Shown here: in pieces, positions 50,949 to 59,516 of the stretch
How the letters are laid out: every line of letters starts with the position of its first letter
Numbering within the stretch: position 1 is the stretch's first letter
From: Pseudooceanicola sp.
GTDB taxonomy: Bacteria > Pseudomonadota > Alphaproteobacteria > Rhodobacterales > Rhodobacteraceae
Direction: 5' to 3'
Assembly (NCBI RefSeq): GCF_029213205.1
Contig: NZ_JARGNH010000006.1
Coordinates: 62,001-126,000, forward strand
Length of the DNA: 64,000 bases
Translations under genes and position numbers: made by a program
Notes under the pieces: generated by a model
What the model was told of the DNA's origin: nothing
The model's database searches: none
Seen by the model: the letters and a program-made list of their open reading frames with translations, nothing else

Positions 50949-52166
50949 ATGGCGAAAATCGGGGTGATGATCTGCGGCCATGGCTCACGCAGCCAGGCGG
51001 CGGTGGATGAATTCGCGGTGCTGGCGCAGCGGCTGCCCGCACTTTTACCACCGGACTGGCCAGTCGATTACGGCTATCTCGAATTCGCCAATCCGGTAAT
51101 CCGCGCCGGGTTGGACCGGCTGCGCGCCAAGGGGTGCGAGCGGATTCTGGCGGTGCCGGGGATGCTGTTCGCGGCGATGCATGCCAAGAATGACATTCCG
51201 ACGGTGCTGAACACCTATGCGGCGGAGCATGGCATCGCGATCAGCTATGGCCGCGAGCTGGGTGTTGATCCCAAGATGGTCGCCGCTGCCGGGGCGCGCA
51301 TCCGCGCGGCGCTGGCCGAGACCGGCCCGGTGCCCCTGGCCGAAACCTGCCTGGTGGTGATCGGGCGCGGCGCCTCGGACCCGGACGCCAATGCCAATGT
51401 TGCGAAAATCGCCCGGCTGCTGCACGAGGGCCTCGGTTTTGGCTGGTGCGAGACCGGCTATTCCGGCGTCACCTTTCCGCTGGTCGAACCGGTGCTGACC
51501 CATGCGGCGAAGCTGGGCTACAAACGGATCGTGGTGTTCCCCTATTTCCTGTTCACCGGCATCCTGATCGACCGGATCTATGGCTTCACCGACCGGGTCG
51601 CCGCCGCGCATCCCGAGATCGAGTTCGTCAAGGCGGGCTATCTCAACGACCATGACAAGGTGCTGGAAACCTTTGCCGAACGGGTGGTGGAACAGATCGA
51701 CGGCCCGCCGCCGCCGAATTGCGCCACCTGCCGCTATCGCAGTCAGATCCTGTCGCTGGGCGATGGTGGCCATCTCCATGTTTCGATCGAAGAACGGGCC
51801 TTGGCGGCTGGTCACCCGGCCACCGGCGCGGCGCCGCCGCCGACCTGTGTGATGTGCAAATACCGCACCGAAGTGCTCGGCTTTGAGGCCGAGGTCGGCG
51901 CGCCGCAGGAAAGCCACCATCACCATGTCGAAGGCCAGGGCGCAGCCGCGCCCGGCTCCAACGTTGCCGATTGTCTGCTCTGCGACAGCTTTTGCACCGG
52001 CGAATGCCGCTTGCAGACGGCGGCGCATGACCATCACCATCACCACCACCACGATCATGGCCACAGTCACGATCACCACCATGATCATCACCACGACCAT
52101 GCCCATCCCGACTACCCGCATGCGCAGCATCCGCACGGTCCCGAAAGTGCGCGCAGCGCGAAATAG
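50949..52166 (+). CDS. cbiX: Sirohydrochlorin chelatase-like CbiX with cysteine/histidine tail
   Basis: A 405-residue CbiX-type chelatase. The N-terminal half has GHGSR (10-14, catalytic histidine H11) and ILAVPGMLFAAMHAKNDIPT, the second half GYSGVTFPLVEPVLTHAAKL with IVVFPYFLFTGILIDRIYG. The C-terminus carries repeated CATCRYRSQILS and CVMCKYRTEVLG segments, CLLCDSFCTGEC, and a very histidine-rich tail (from about residue 355). These resemble the iron-sulfur and metal-rich end of long CbiX proteins. In this operon it probably handles or stores cobalt. Confidence 0.88.
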   Translation: MAKIGVMICGHGSRSQAAVDEFAVLAQRLPALLPPDWPVDYGYLEFANPVIRAGLDRLRAKGCERILAVPGMLFAAMHAKNDIPTVLNTYAAEHGIAISYGRELGVDPKMVAAAGARIRAALAETGPVPLAETCLVVIGRGASDPDANANVAKIARLLHEGLGFGWCETGYSGVTFPLVEPVLTHAAKLGYKRIVVFPYFLFTGILIDRIYGFTDRVAAAHPEIEFVKAGYLNDHDKVLETFAERVVEQIDGPPPPNCATCRYRSQILSLGDGGHLHVSIEERALAAGHPATGAAPPPTCVMCKYRTEVLGFEAEVGAPQESHHHHVEGQGAAAPGSNVADCLLCDSFCTGECRLQTAAHDHHHHHHHDHGHSHDHHHDHHHDHAHPDYPHAQHPHGPESARSAK

Positions 52167-52174
52167 ACCCGCCC

Positions 52175-52209
52175 GGCTTCATCTTGCCACAAATATTCCC
52201 GCCGGAGGC
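52175..52209 (-). repeat. Dispersed repeat, copy 7, between cbiX and cobH
   Basis: On the minus strand it reads GCCTCCGGCGGGAATATTTG then TGGCAAGATGAAGCC, near-identical to copy 3. It fills the gap between cbiX and cobH and encodes the apparent extra N-terminus that an upstream start would give cobH. Confidence 0.8.
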
Positions 52210-52243
52210 ATCCGCCCCCACCAGCATCGCAAAGGCCCGTATC

Positions 52244-52882
52244 TTGCGCCCCTATGAAACCGACCCCAGCCGCATCTATGCGCAGAGCTTTGCCATTGTG
52301 CGCACCGAGGCGCGGCTGGACCGGTTCGCCCCGGGGATGCAGCGCTTGGCGATCCGCCTGATCCATGCCTGCGGCATGGTCGAGGTGGCGGACCGGCTGG
52401 CATTTTCGCCCGAGGCCCATGCCGCGGGGCAGGCGGCGCTGGCGGCGGGGGCGCCGGTGCTCTGTGACAGCGAAATGGTTGGCGCCGGGATCATTCGACG
52501 CTATCTGCCCGCCGAAAACCAGGTCATCGTCACCCTGAATGATCCCCGGGTGCCGGATCTCGCCACCCGCCTCGGCACCACCCGCTCGGCGGCGGCGGTC
52601 GAGCTCTGGGCCGACCGGCTGGAGGGGGCGGTGGTGGCGATCGGCAATGCGCCGACGGCGCTGTTTCATCTGCTTGACCTGCTGGACCAGGGGGCGCCGA
52701 AACCGGCGGTGATCCTCGGGTTTCCGGTCGGCTTCGTCGGCGCGGCCGAGAGCAAGGCCGAACTGGCGGCAAACCCGCGCGGCTGCGATTTCGTGGCCTT
52801 GCGCGGGCGGCGCGGCGGCTCGGCCATCGCCTCAGCGGCGGTGAACGCGCTGGCGGCGGGCTTGCCGGAGGAGGCGGCATGA
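52244..52882 (+). CDS. cobH: Precorrin-8X methylmutase CobH
   Basis: CobH moves the C11 methyl group to C12, making hydrogenobyrinic acid. Starting at the TTG at 52244 gives 212 residues beginning RPYETDPSRIYAQSFAIVR; AAAGG lies eight bases upstream. The alternative TTG at 52184 would add residues that are read from repeat copy 7 and is therefore rejected. The catalytic histidine is H41 in RLIHACGMVEVAD, and the C-terminus has GFPVGFVGAAESK. The stop overlaps the cobL ATG. Confidence 0.93.
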   Translation: MRPYETDPSRIYAQSFAIVRTEARLDRFAPGMQRLAIRLIHACGMVEVADRLAFSPEAHAAGQAALAAGAPVLCDSEMVGAGIIRRYLPAENQVIVTLNDPRVPDLATRLGTTRSAAAVELWADRLEGAVVAIGNAPTALFHLLDLLDQGAPKPAVILGFPVGFVGAAESKAELAANPRGCDFVALRGRRGGSAIASAAVNALAAGLPEEAA

Positions 52883-54084
52883 GCGTGATCCCCTGGTTGC
52901 ATATCGTCGGCATTGGCGAGGACGGCATCGACGGGCTGACCCCGGCCACAAGGGCCCTGGTCGAGGCGGCCGAGGTGATCATTGGCGGTGACCGGCATCA
53001 CAGGCTTTCGGATTCGATTGTCGCCGAGCGGCTGGCCTGGCCGCATCCGTTCGATGCGCTGATCGACACGCTGCGCGGGCTCAAGGGGCGGCGGGTCGTG
53101 GTGCTGGCCACCGGCGATCCCTTGTGGTTCTCGGTCGGGGCGCGGATCGGGCGGGCGATTGATCCGGGCGAGATCGTCTATCACCCGCAACTCTCGGCGT
53201 TTCAGCTGGCCGCGGCGCGGATGGGCTGGAGCATGGCGGATCTGGAAACCCTGACCGTGCATGGCCGCCCGGTCGAACAGATGATCGCCTTTATCCAGCC
53301 CGACGCGCGGCTGCTGATCCTGACCACCGGCGCCGAGACCCCGGCCCAGATCGCGCGGTTCCTGACCGAGCGCGGCTTTGGCAACAGCCCGATGACGGTG
53401 CTGTCCAGCATGGGCGGCAAGGACGAGGCGCGTTTTGATGGGCTGGCCAAGAGCTGGGACCATGTCGTACCCGCCTTCAACACCCTGGCGGTGGACTGCG
53501 TCGCCGCCCCGGATGCGGCATTGCTGCCGCGGGTGCCGGGGCTGGCCGATGAGCTGTTTCAGCATGATGGCACGATGACCAAGCGCGAGGTGCGCGCCGC
53601 GACCCTGGCCAAGCTGATGCCGATGCGCGGTGCCTTGCTCTGGGATATCGGCACCGGCTGCGGCTCGGTCGCCGTCGAATGGATGCGCGCCGCTGGCTAT
53701 GCCCGCGCCATCGGCATCGAGCCGCGCGCCGACCGGCGGGCGATGGCGGCGGCAAATGCGTTGGCCCTGGGCACGCCGCGGCTGCAGCTGATCGACGGTG
53801 CGGTGCCAGAGGCATTGGCCGGGCTGGACGCGCCGGATGCGGTGTTCATCGGCGGCGGGCTGTCGCGCCCGGTGTTCGAGGCCGCCTGGACGGCGCTGCG
53901 TCCGTTGGGGCGGCTGGTGGCCAATGCGGTGACCCTGGAAAGCGAGGCGATCCTGGCGGCGCTGCATGGCGAATTCGGTGGCGATCTGGTGCGCTTGCAG
54001 ATCCATCGCGTCGATCCGGTTGGACCCTATCGCGGCTGGCGGCCACTGATGCCGGTGGTGCAATATTCGCTGGTGAAACGATGA
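52879..54084 (+). CDS. cobL: Bifunctional precorrin-6Y methyltransferase/decarboxylase CobL
   Basis: A 401-residue CbiE-CbiT fusion that methylates C5 and C15 and decarboxylates the C12 acetate. The N-terminal tetrapyrrole methylase half starts WLHIVGIGEDGIDGLTPATR, and LATGDPLWFSVG follows. The C-terminal CbiT-like half has the SAM-binding LLWDIGTGCGSVAVEWMR near residue 255. Both halves are intact. It starts by overlap with cobH and is followed by repeat copy 8 before cobI. Confidence 0.95.
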   Translation: MSVIPWLHIVGIGEDGIDGLTPATRALVEAAEVIIGGDRHHRLSDSIVAERLAWPHPFDALIDTLRGLKGRRVVVLATGDPLWFSVGARIGRAIDPGEIVYHPQLSAFQLAAARMGWSMADLETLTVHGRPVEQMIAFIQPDARLLILTTGAETPAQIARFLTERGFGNSPMTVLSSMGGKDEARFDGLAKSWDHVVPAFNTLAVDCVAAPDAALLPRVPGLADELFQHDGTMTKREVRAATLAKLMPMRGALLWDIGTGCGSVAVEWMRAAGYARAIGIEPRADRRAMAAANALALGTPRLQLIDGAVPEALAGLDAPDAVFIGGGLSRPVFEAAWTALRPLGRLVANAVTLESEAILAALHGEFGGDLVRLQIHRVDPVGPYRGWRPLMPVVQYSLVKR

Positions 54085-54128
54085 CGGCGCTGGCGGTCCC
54101 GGCCTTGACGCCTGTGGTGGCTGCGGCT

Positions 54129-54162
54129 GCCTCCGGCGGGAGTATTTCGGGAAAGCTGAAGC
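54129..54162 (+). repeat. Dispersed repeat, copy 8, upstream of cobI
   Basis: GCCTCCGGCGGGAGTATTTC then GGGAAAGCTGAAGC, similar to copies 3 and 7 with a few substitutions. It occupies most of the cobL-cobI gap, so it is transcribed within the operon. Confidence 0.8.
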
Positions 54163-54175
54163 CGGGGGCGGCACG

Positions 54176-54907
54176 ATGAGCGCGGCGGGGATGCTCTACG
54201 GTGTCGGGCTTGGGCCGGGTGATCCGGAATTGATGACGCTGAAGGCGGCGCGGTTGATCGCCGGGGCCGGGGTGATCGCCTATCCGACCCTGGCCGGGGC
54301 TGAGAGCTTCGCCCGGGCCATCGCCGCCGGGGTGATTCCGGCGGCGGCCGAAGAGATCGTGATGGATGTGCCGATGCGGGTCGACCGGGCCCCGGCGCAG
54401 GCGGCCTATGACGCTGGCGCGGCGCGGATTGCCGAGCGGCTGGCGGCGGGGCGCGATGTGGTCTGTCTCTGCGAGGGAGATCCGTTCTTTTATGGCTCGT
54501 TCATGTATCTCTTTGCCCGGCTGTCGGGGCGGTTCCGGGTCGAGGTGGTGCCGGGGGTGAGTTCGGTCAATGCCTGTGCGGCGGTGGCGGGTCTGCCGCT
54601 GGTGGCGCGCAATCAACGGCTGGAGATTCTGGCCGGGACCCTGCCTGCCGCCGAATTGCGGGATCGGATTGTCGGTGCCGAGGCGGTGGCGATCATGAAG
54701 GTCGGGCGGCACCTGGGCAAGATCTGTACGGTGCTGGATGACCTCGGGCTGATTGGGCGCGCGGTCTATGTCGAACGCGCCACCCTGGCCAATCAGCGGG
54801 TGCAGCCGCTGGCCGGGATGGTGGGTGATCTGGCACCTGGGGCTGCGGTGGCGGTGCCCTATTTTTCAATGATCTTGCTGACCAAAGGGGAAGACCCGTG
54901 GCTTTAA
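54176..54907 (+). CDS. cobI: Precorrin-2 C20-methyltransferase CobI
   Basis: A 243-residue SAM-dependent methyltransferase of the tetrapyrrole methylase fold. It has MLYGVGLGPGDPELMTLKAA at the N-terminus, VVCLCEGDPFFYGSFMYLFA in the middle and VVPGVSSVNACAAVAGLPLV in the second domain. It converts precorrin-2 to precorrin-3A. Its end overlaps the GTG of the CbiG-CobJ gene by ten bases. Confidence 0.94.
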   Translation: MSAAGMLYGVGLGPGDPELMTLKAARLIAGAGVIAYPTLAGAESFARAIAAGVIPAAAEEIVMDVPMRVDRAPAQAAYDAGAARIAERLAAGRDVVCLCEGDPFFYGSFMYLFARLSGRFRVEVVPGVSSVNACAAVAGLPLVARNQRLEILAGTLPAAELRDRIVGAEAVAIMKVGRHLGKICTVLDDLGLIGRAVYVERATLANQRVQPLAGMVGDLAPGAAVAVPYFSMILLTKGEDPWL

Positions 54908-56748
54908 ACCCGATTGTGATGGCGGTGTCCGGTTCCGGCGAAGCGGTGGCGCGGCGGCTGGCCGACGGGCTGGGCGTGCCGCTGTTCGGGCGGGTTGGCC
55001 GGGTGCCGGGCGCCGACGAGACCTTTGCCGATGCGCTGGATTTTGCGCGCGCGATGTTTGCCGCCGGGCGGCCGGTGATCGGCATCTGCGCCAGCGGCAT
55101 CCTGATCCGTGCGGTGGCGCCGCTGCTGGCTGACAAGCGCGGCGAACCGCCGGTGGTTTCGGTCAGCGATGATGGTGGTTTCGTGGTGCCGCTGCTCGGC
55201 GGGCATCGTGGCGCCAACCGGCTGGCGCGGCAGCTGGCCGAATTGTTGCAGGGCCGGGCGGCGGTGACCACGGCGGGCGAGGTGGCGCTGGGTCTGTCAC
55301 TGGACGAGCCGCCGCCGGGCTGGCTGCTGGGCACTCCGGAACTGGCCCGGGACGCGATGGCGCGGCTGCTGGCGGGCGGGCTGGCGCGGATCGACGGGGA
55401 TGAGGCGGCGAAGGCCGATTGGTTGCAGGCGTTGCCGTTGGCCGCGCCCGGCGACGAGGGGGTGCGGGATGTCGTCGCGATCGAGGCCACGACGATGCCA
55501 CCGGCGACGGGCGTGCTGACCTTTCACCCGCAGCGCTTTGCCCTGGGCGTCGGCTGTTCGCGCAACTGCCCGCCGGAGGAGTTGGATCGGCTGGTGATGG
55601 AGATGCTGGCCGATGGCGAGACCGCGCCGGGCGCGATCCGGGCGCTCTACACCCTCGACGTGAAGGCGGATGAACCGGCGGTGATCGCGCTGGCGGCCAA
55701 GTTGGGCCTGCCGCTGCGATTGTTCACCGCGGCGGAGCTGGAGGCGGTGGCGGATCGGCTGGAGACCCCGTCAGATGTGGTGTTTGCCGAGGTCGGATGT
55801 CACGGCGTTTCGGAAGGCGCGGCGCTGTGCGGCGCGGGGCCGCGTGGCGTGCTGGGCTGGCCAAAGCGCAAGAGCGCCAATGCGACCTGCGCGATGGCCG
55901 TGGTCCCCGGGGTGATCGAGGGTTTGGCCGGGCGGCGGCGTGGACGGCTGTCGGTGGTCGGCATCGGGCCGGGCCAGGCGGCCTGGCGCACGCCCGAGGT
56001 GTCGCAATTGGTCAGCGAGGCCGAGGAGCTGGTCGGTTACGGGCTTTACCTCGATCTGCTGGGGCCGCTGGCCAGTGGCAAGACGCGCTCGGACTTTCCG
56101 CTGGGCGGCGAGGAGGCGCGCTGTCGCTATGCATTGGAACGGGCGGGTGAGGGGCGCGACGTCGCGCTGGTCTGTTCGGGCGACGCGGGCATCTATGCGA
56201 TGGGCGCGCTGGTGTTCGAATTGCTGGATCGGGACCAGGCCAGCGGTGGCGTCAGCGCGTCAGCGCGGCGGGTCGAGGTGGTCTGTTCGCCGGGGGTCAG
56301 TGCATTGCAGGCTGCGGCGGCGCGGGCGGGGGCGCCCCTGGGGCACGATTTCTGTGCGATCTCGCTGAGCGATCTGCTGACCCCGCGCGCGGATATCCTG
56401 CGCCGCTTGCAGGCGGCGGCGGAGGGCGATTTCGTGATTGCGTTCTACAACCCGGTGTCCAGGACCCGGCGCACCCTGCTGGCTGAGGCGCGCGATATCC
56501 TGCTGCGCCATCGCCCGGCGGAGACCCCGGTGCTGCTGGCCAGCAATCTGGGCCGGGCGGATGAGGCGCTGCGCTATCGGCGGCTGGAGGATCTGCAGGT
56601 GGATGAGGTCGATATGTTGACAGTGGTTCTGGTCGGCTCGTCGAATTCACGTCTGGCGGCGCTGGGCGAGGGGCCACGGATGTATACGCCGCGCGGCTAT
56701 GCCCGGCGGATCGACGGGGACCTGTCGACCGGACCGGACGGGGATTGA
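54898..56748 (+). CDS. cobJ: CbiG-CobJ fusion: precorrin-3B C17-methyltransferase with CbiG N-terminus
   Basis: A 616-residue fusion. Residues 1-345 are CbiG-like: ICASGILIRAVAPLLADKRG, VSVSDDGGFVVPLLGGHRGA, then the CbiG/CobE C-terminal domain with LGVGCSRNCPPEELDRL. From about 352 it is CobJ, with RLSVVGIGPGQAAWRTPEV and the methylase blocks CSGDAGIYAMGALVFEL, CSPGVSALQAAAARAGAPLG and FVIAFYNPVSRTR. CobJ performs ring contraction with C17 methylation; CbiG opens the lactone in the anaerobic route. The start is a GTG overlapping cobI. Confidence 0.92.
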   Translation: MALNPIVMAVSGSGEAVARRLADGLGVPLFGRVGRVPGADETFADALDFARAMFAAGRPVIGICASGILIRAVAPLLADKRGEPPVVSVSDDGGFVVPLLGGHRGANRLARQLAELLQGRAAVTTAGEVALGLSLDEPPPGWLLGTPELARDAMARLLAGGLARIDGDEAAKADWLQALPLAAPGDEGVRDVVAIEATTMPPATGVLTFHPQRFALGVGCSRNCPPEELDRLVMEMLADGETAPGAIRALYTLDVKADEPAVIALAAKLGLPLRLFTAAELEAVADRLETPSDVVFAEVGCHGVSEGAALCGAGPRGVLGWPKRKSANATCAMAVVPGVIEGLAGRRRGRLSVVGIGPGQAAWRTPEVSQLVSEAEELVGYGLYLDLLGPLASGKTRSDFPLGGEEARCRYALERAGEGRDVALVCSGDAGIYAMGALVFELLDRDQASGGVSASARRVEVVCSPGVSALQAAAARAGAPLGHDFCAISLSDLLTPRADILRRLQAAAEGDFVIAFYNPVSRTRRTLLAEARDILLRHRPAETPVLLASNLGRADEALRYRRLEDLQVDEVDMLTVVLVGSSNSRLAALGEGPRMYTPRGYARRIDGDLSTGPDGD

Positions 56749-56784
56749 CGGCGGGGGCTCTGGTGGCGGCGGCCCCCATCCCGG

Positions 56785-56807
56785 CCTTCCCCCCTGAAGG
56801 GGGAAGG
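56785..56807 (+). terminator. Hairpin after the CbiG-CobJ gene
   Basis: CCTTCCCCC (56785-56793) pairs with GGGGGAAGG (56799-56807) across five bases. It lies about 36 bases after the stop. No U-tract follows, so it may slow transcription or shield RNA before cobM. Confidence 0.5.
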
Positions 56808-57014
56808 AGTCATGTGGCTTTGTGGGGCGTTTGTTTGATGGCATCTCCGGTGGCGGGGTTGCGGTGAAGGATTGAGAGGCGCTTGCGGGGGGCTTTGCCC
56901 CGCTTGGCGCCAGGTCGAGTGTTGGGCGAGTCGCGTCCGCGTCAAGGAGGACCCGCGCCAGAGCGTGGCGCGCGGTCTTGGCCCGGTCGCGACCCACAGG
57001 AAGTGAGATAGGAT

Positions 57015-57782
57015 ATGACGGTATATTTTGTCGGCGCCGGGCCGGGAGATCCGGAATTGTTGACGCTGAAGGCGCAGCGGCTGATCGCGGCCTGTCCGGT
57101 TTGCCTCTACGCCGGGTCCTTGGTGCCGCCCGAGGTGGTGGCCGGGGCGCCGGCAGGTGCCCGGGTGCTGGACACTGCGCCGATGACTCTGGACGACACC
57201 CATGCCGAGATCCTGGCGGCGCATCGGCGTGGCGAGGATGTGGCAAGGGTGCATTCGGGTGACCCGTCGCTATACGGCGCGATTGCCGAGCAGATCCGGC
57301 GGTTGCACGCCGATGGGATCGATTATCAGATCGTGCCTGGGGTGCCCGCCTATGCGGCGGCGGCGGCGGCGCTGGGGCAGGAATTGACGGTGCCGGAAAT
57401 CGCGCAATCCATCGTGCTGACCCGGGTGTCGATGAAATCGACCGCGATGCCTGCCGGCGAGACGCTGGAGAACTTCGCCCGCAGCGGCGCCACCCTGGCA
57501 ATCCATCTGGGGGTGCGCAATCTGCGCCAGATCGAGCGGGAACTGGTGCCGTTTTACGGCGCCGATTGCCCGGTGGTGGTGGCCTATCGGGTTGGCTGGC
57601 CGGATCAGATGTTCATTCGTGGCACCCTGTCGGATATCCACGCCAAGGTGCGGACCGAAAAGATCACCCGCACTGCGCTGATCCTGGTCGGGCCGGTGCT
57701 GGGCGAGATCGCGGATTTCCGTGAGTCGGCGCTCTATGATCCGGCGGTGCCGCATGTGTTGCGGCCGAGGACGCAGCTTTGA
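57015..57782 (+). CDS. cobM: Precorrin-4 C11-methyltransferase CobM
   Basis: A 255-residue tetrapyrrole methylase: VYFVGAGPGDPELLTLKAQR at the start, then CLYAGSLVPPEVVAGAPAGA, VARVHSGDPSLYGAIAEQI and a second-domain VPGVPAYAAAAAALGQELTV. It makes precorrin-5 from precorrin-4, the step after CobJ. It lies 266 bases after the fusion gene with a hairpin in between, so it may have its own promoter. It is the last cobalamin gene here. Confidence 0.94.
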   Translation: MTVYFVGAGPGDPELLTLKAQRLIAACPVCLYAGSLVPPEVVAGAPAGARVLDTAPMTLDDTHAEILAAHRRGEDVARVHSGDPSLYGAIAEQIRRLHADGIDYQIVPGVPAYAAAAAALGQELTVPEIAQSIVLTRVSMKSTAMPAGETLENFARSGATLAIHLGVRNLRQIERELVPFYGADCPVVVAYRVGWPDQMFIRGTLSDIHAKVRTEKITRTALILVGPVLGEIADFRESALYDPAVPHVLRPRTQL

Positions 57783-57889
57783 AGTGATTTGTTGATAGAT
57801 TGTTTCCGGCGGTTGCCGAATGCAGGTGGCAAGAAACTTGACCTGCCCCTCTGATCGGGCATTGTGGCAGGCGCAAGCGAGGGCACCAA

Positions 57890-58240
57890 ATGTCGACTTA
57901 TCTGTCAAAAGAACTGAACGAAGGGCTGCAAGCTGCCCATCGGCTGGTCCGTGCCCGCAACAGCCGGATGCGGGTGCGCAACGGGCAAGACGTCTATCCG
58001 GTGATCCGGTTCTGGGATGCCGGGTTTTCTGTCGAGGCCGAGGTGGCGCCACATCTGCGCGGATTTGTCGATATTCTGGACGGCGGCCGGCATTTGTTTC
58101 AATGCCTGATTGTCGCCTCGGATGAAGAGGCCGGCGAGATCCGTTATGAGTTCAAGCGCGCCACCGCTGCGAGTGACACCGCGCCGCTGGATTTCGCGCC
58201 AGCCTGTGATGCGCCGGTCGGGTTGATCGGCAAATCCTGA
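57890..58240 (+). CDS. Conserved hypothetical protein, 116 aa
   Basis: I do not recognise the family. The protein is soluble, beginning MSTYLSKELNEGLQAAHRLV, with a basic patch RARNSRMRVRNGQDVYPVIR, then beta-like sequence GFSVEAEVAPHLRGFVDILD and LFQCLIVASDEEAGEIRYEF. The basic-then-beta layout is reminiscent of PilZ-type domains, but the RxxxR and (D/N)xSxxG motifs are not convincing. It is followed by a 181-base regulatory region before the TRAP genes. Confidence 0.65.
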   Translation: MSTYLSKELNEGLQAAHRLVRARNSRMRVRNGQDVYPVIRFWDAGFSVEAEVAPHLRGFVDILDGGRHLFQCLIVASDEEAGEIRYEFKRATAASDTAPLDFAPACDAPVGLIGKS

Positions 58241-58306
58241 CCCCGGGGGCCAGCGGCATCTGATCCGGTGGATCCACGGCCCGGATTGCGGGGGCAAAAA
58301 TGCTAT

Positions 58307-58328
58307 GAGTCATAACAATTATTGACTC
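58307..58328. promoter_or_regulatory. Putative MarR operator upstream of dctP
   Basis: GAGTCA, ten bases, TGACTC: perfect six-base arms in an AT-rich patch 94 bases before dctP. The inner part, CATAACAATTATTG, matches the site at 61462 in 12 of 14 bases. A TTGACT at 58322 could be a -35 box, so a bound protein would block it. Confidence 0.6.
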
Positions 58329-58421
58329 TAACTTAATCCACTTGCACATTGTGCGCGACGGCAATAACCCCGGGGCATCGATCCGATCTCGGGCAATGTC
58401 GGCTTTTTTTGGGGGGCATTT

Positions 58422-59456
58422 ATGACCAAATTCACGACCTTTTCGCGTGGCCTGGCGGCGAGTGCCGTCGTTGCCATCCTGGGCACCGCCGCGATGGCGC
58501 AGGAGGTGACGCTGAAACTGCACCAGTTCCTGCCGGCACAGGCCTCGGTTCCAAAACATGTCCTGGATGTCTGGGCCGACAAGGTTGAGGCCGACAGCAA
58601 GGGACGCATCAAGATCGAGCGTTATCCTTCGATGCAGCTTGGCGGTCGTCCGCCCGAGCTGGTCGACCAGGTGATCGACGGCATCGCCGACATCATCTGG
58701 ACCCTGCCCGGCTACACACCGGGACGTTTCCCCTCGACCGAGGTGTTCGAACTGCCGTTCATGATGACCAATGCCGAGGCCACCAGCCGTGCCTATTGGG
58801 ATCTGGCGGAAAAGCATTTCATGGATACCGATTTCGCCGACTTCAAGATGCTCGGGCTCTGGGTGCATGGTCCGGGGGTGATCCATTCGACCGACCCGGT
58901 GACCACGCCGGCAGATCTGAACGGCGTGAAGCTGCGCGCGCCGACGCGGATGACCAACAAGCTGTTTACCGAGCTGGGCGCGACCACGGTCGGCATGCCG
59001 GTTCCGGCGGTGCCCGAGGCGTTGTCCAAGGGGGTGATCGATGCCACGGTGATCCCGTGGGAGGTGACGTCGTCGCTGAAGGTCGGCGAACTGGTGCACA
59101 ACCACACCGAGTTCGGCAAGGATTCAGTTTACACCGCGACGTTCATCTTCGCGATGAACAAGGGCAAGTATGATGCGCTGCCGGATGACCTGAAGAAGGT
59201 GATCGATGACAACTCGGGCGCCGATTTCTCGGCCTTCGCGGGCAAGGTGATGCAGGACTACGACGCTCCGGCCCGCAACATCGCCATGGATCTGGGCAAC
59301 ACCATCATCACCCTGACGCCTGAGCAGGTCGATGTCTGGCGCCAGGCCTCGGCCGGGATCGAAGGCGGCTGGATCGACGAGATGTCCGCAGAGGGCATGG
59401 ATGCCAAGGCGCTGGTCGAAGAAGCCAAGGCACTGATCGCCGAATACACCAAGTAA
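58422..59456 (+). CDS. dctP: TRAP transporter substrate-binding protein DctP
   Basis: A 344-residue periplasmic binding protein. The signal peptide is about residues 1-26 (AASAVVAILGTAAMA, then QEV). The DctP fold has FLPAQASVPKHVLDVWADKV and the conserved arginine in LNGVKLRAPTRM that usually contacts a carboxylate. It delivers an organic acid to the DctQM permease encoded immediately downstream. The catabolic genes that follow suggest an aromatic carboxylate ligand, which is inference. Confidence 0.92.
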   Translation: MTKFTTFSRGLAASAVVAILGTAAMAQEVTLKLHQFLPAQASVPKHVLDVWADKVEADSKGRIKIERYPSMQLGGRPPELVDQVIDGIADIIWTLPGYTPGRFPSTEVFELPFMMTNAEATSRAYWDLAEKHFMDTDFADFKMLGLWVHGPGVIHSTDPVTTPADLNGVKLRAPTRMTNKLFTELGATTVGMPVPAVPEALSKGVIDATVIPWEVTSSLKVGELVHNHTEFGKDSVYTATFIFAMNKGKYDALPDDLKKVIDDNSGADFSAFAGKVMQDYDAPARNIAMDLGNTIITLTPEQVDVWRQASAGIEGGWIDEMSAEGMDAKALVEEAKALIAEYTK

Positions 59457-59516
59457 CCGACTGGCGCGGCGCCCCTTGATCGTGGCGCCGCTGCCCTCTC
59501 TTGCAAGGGGTTGGCG

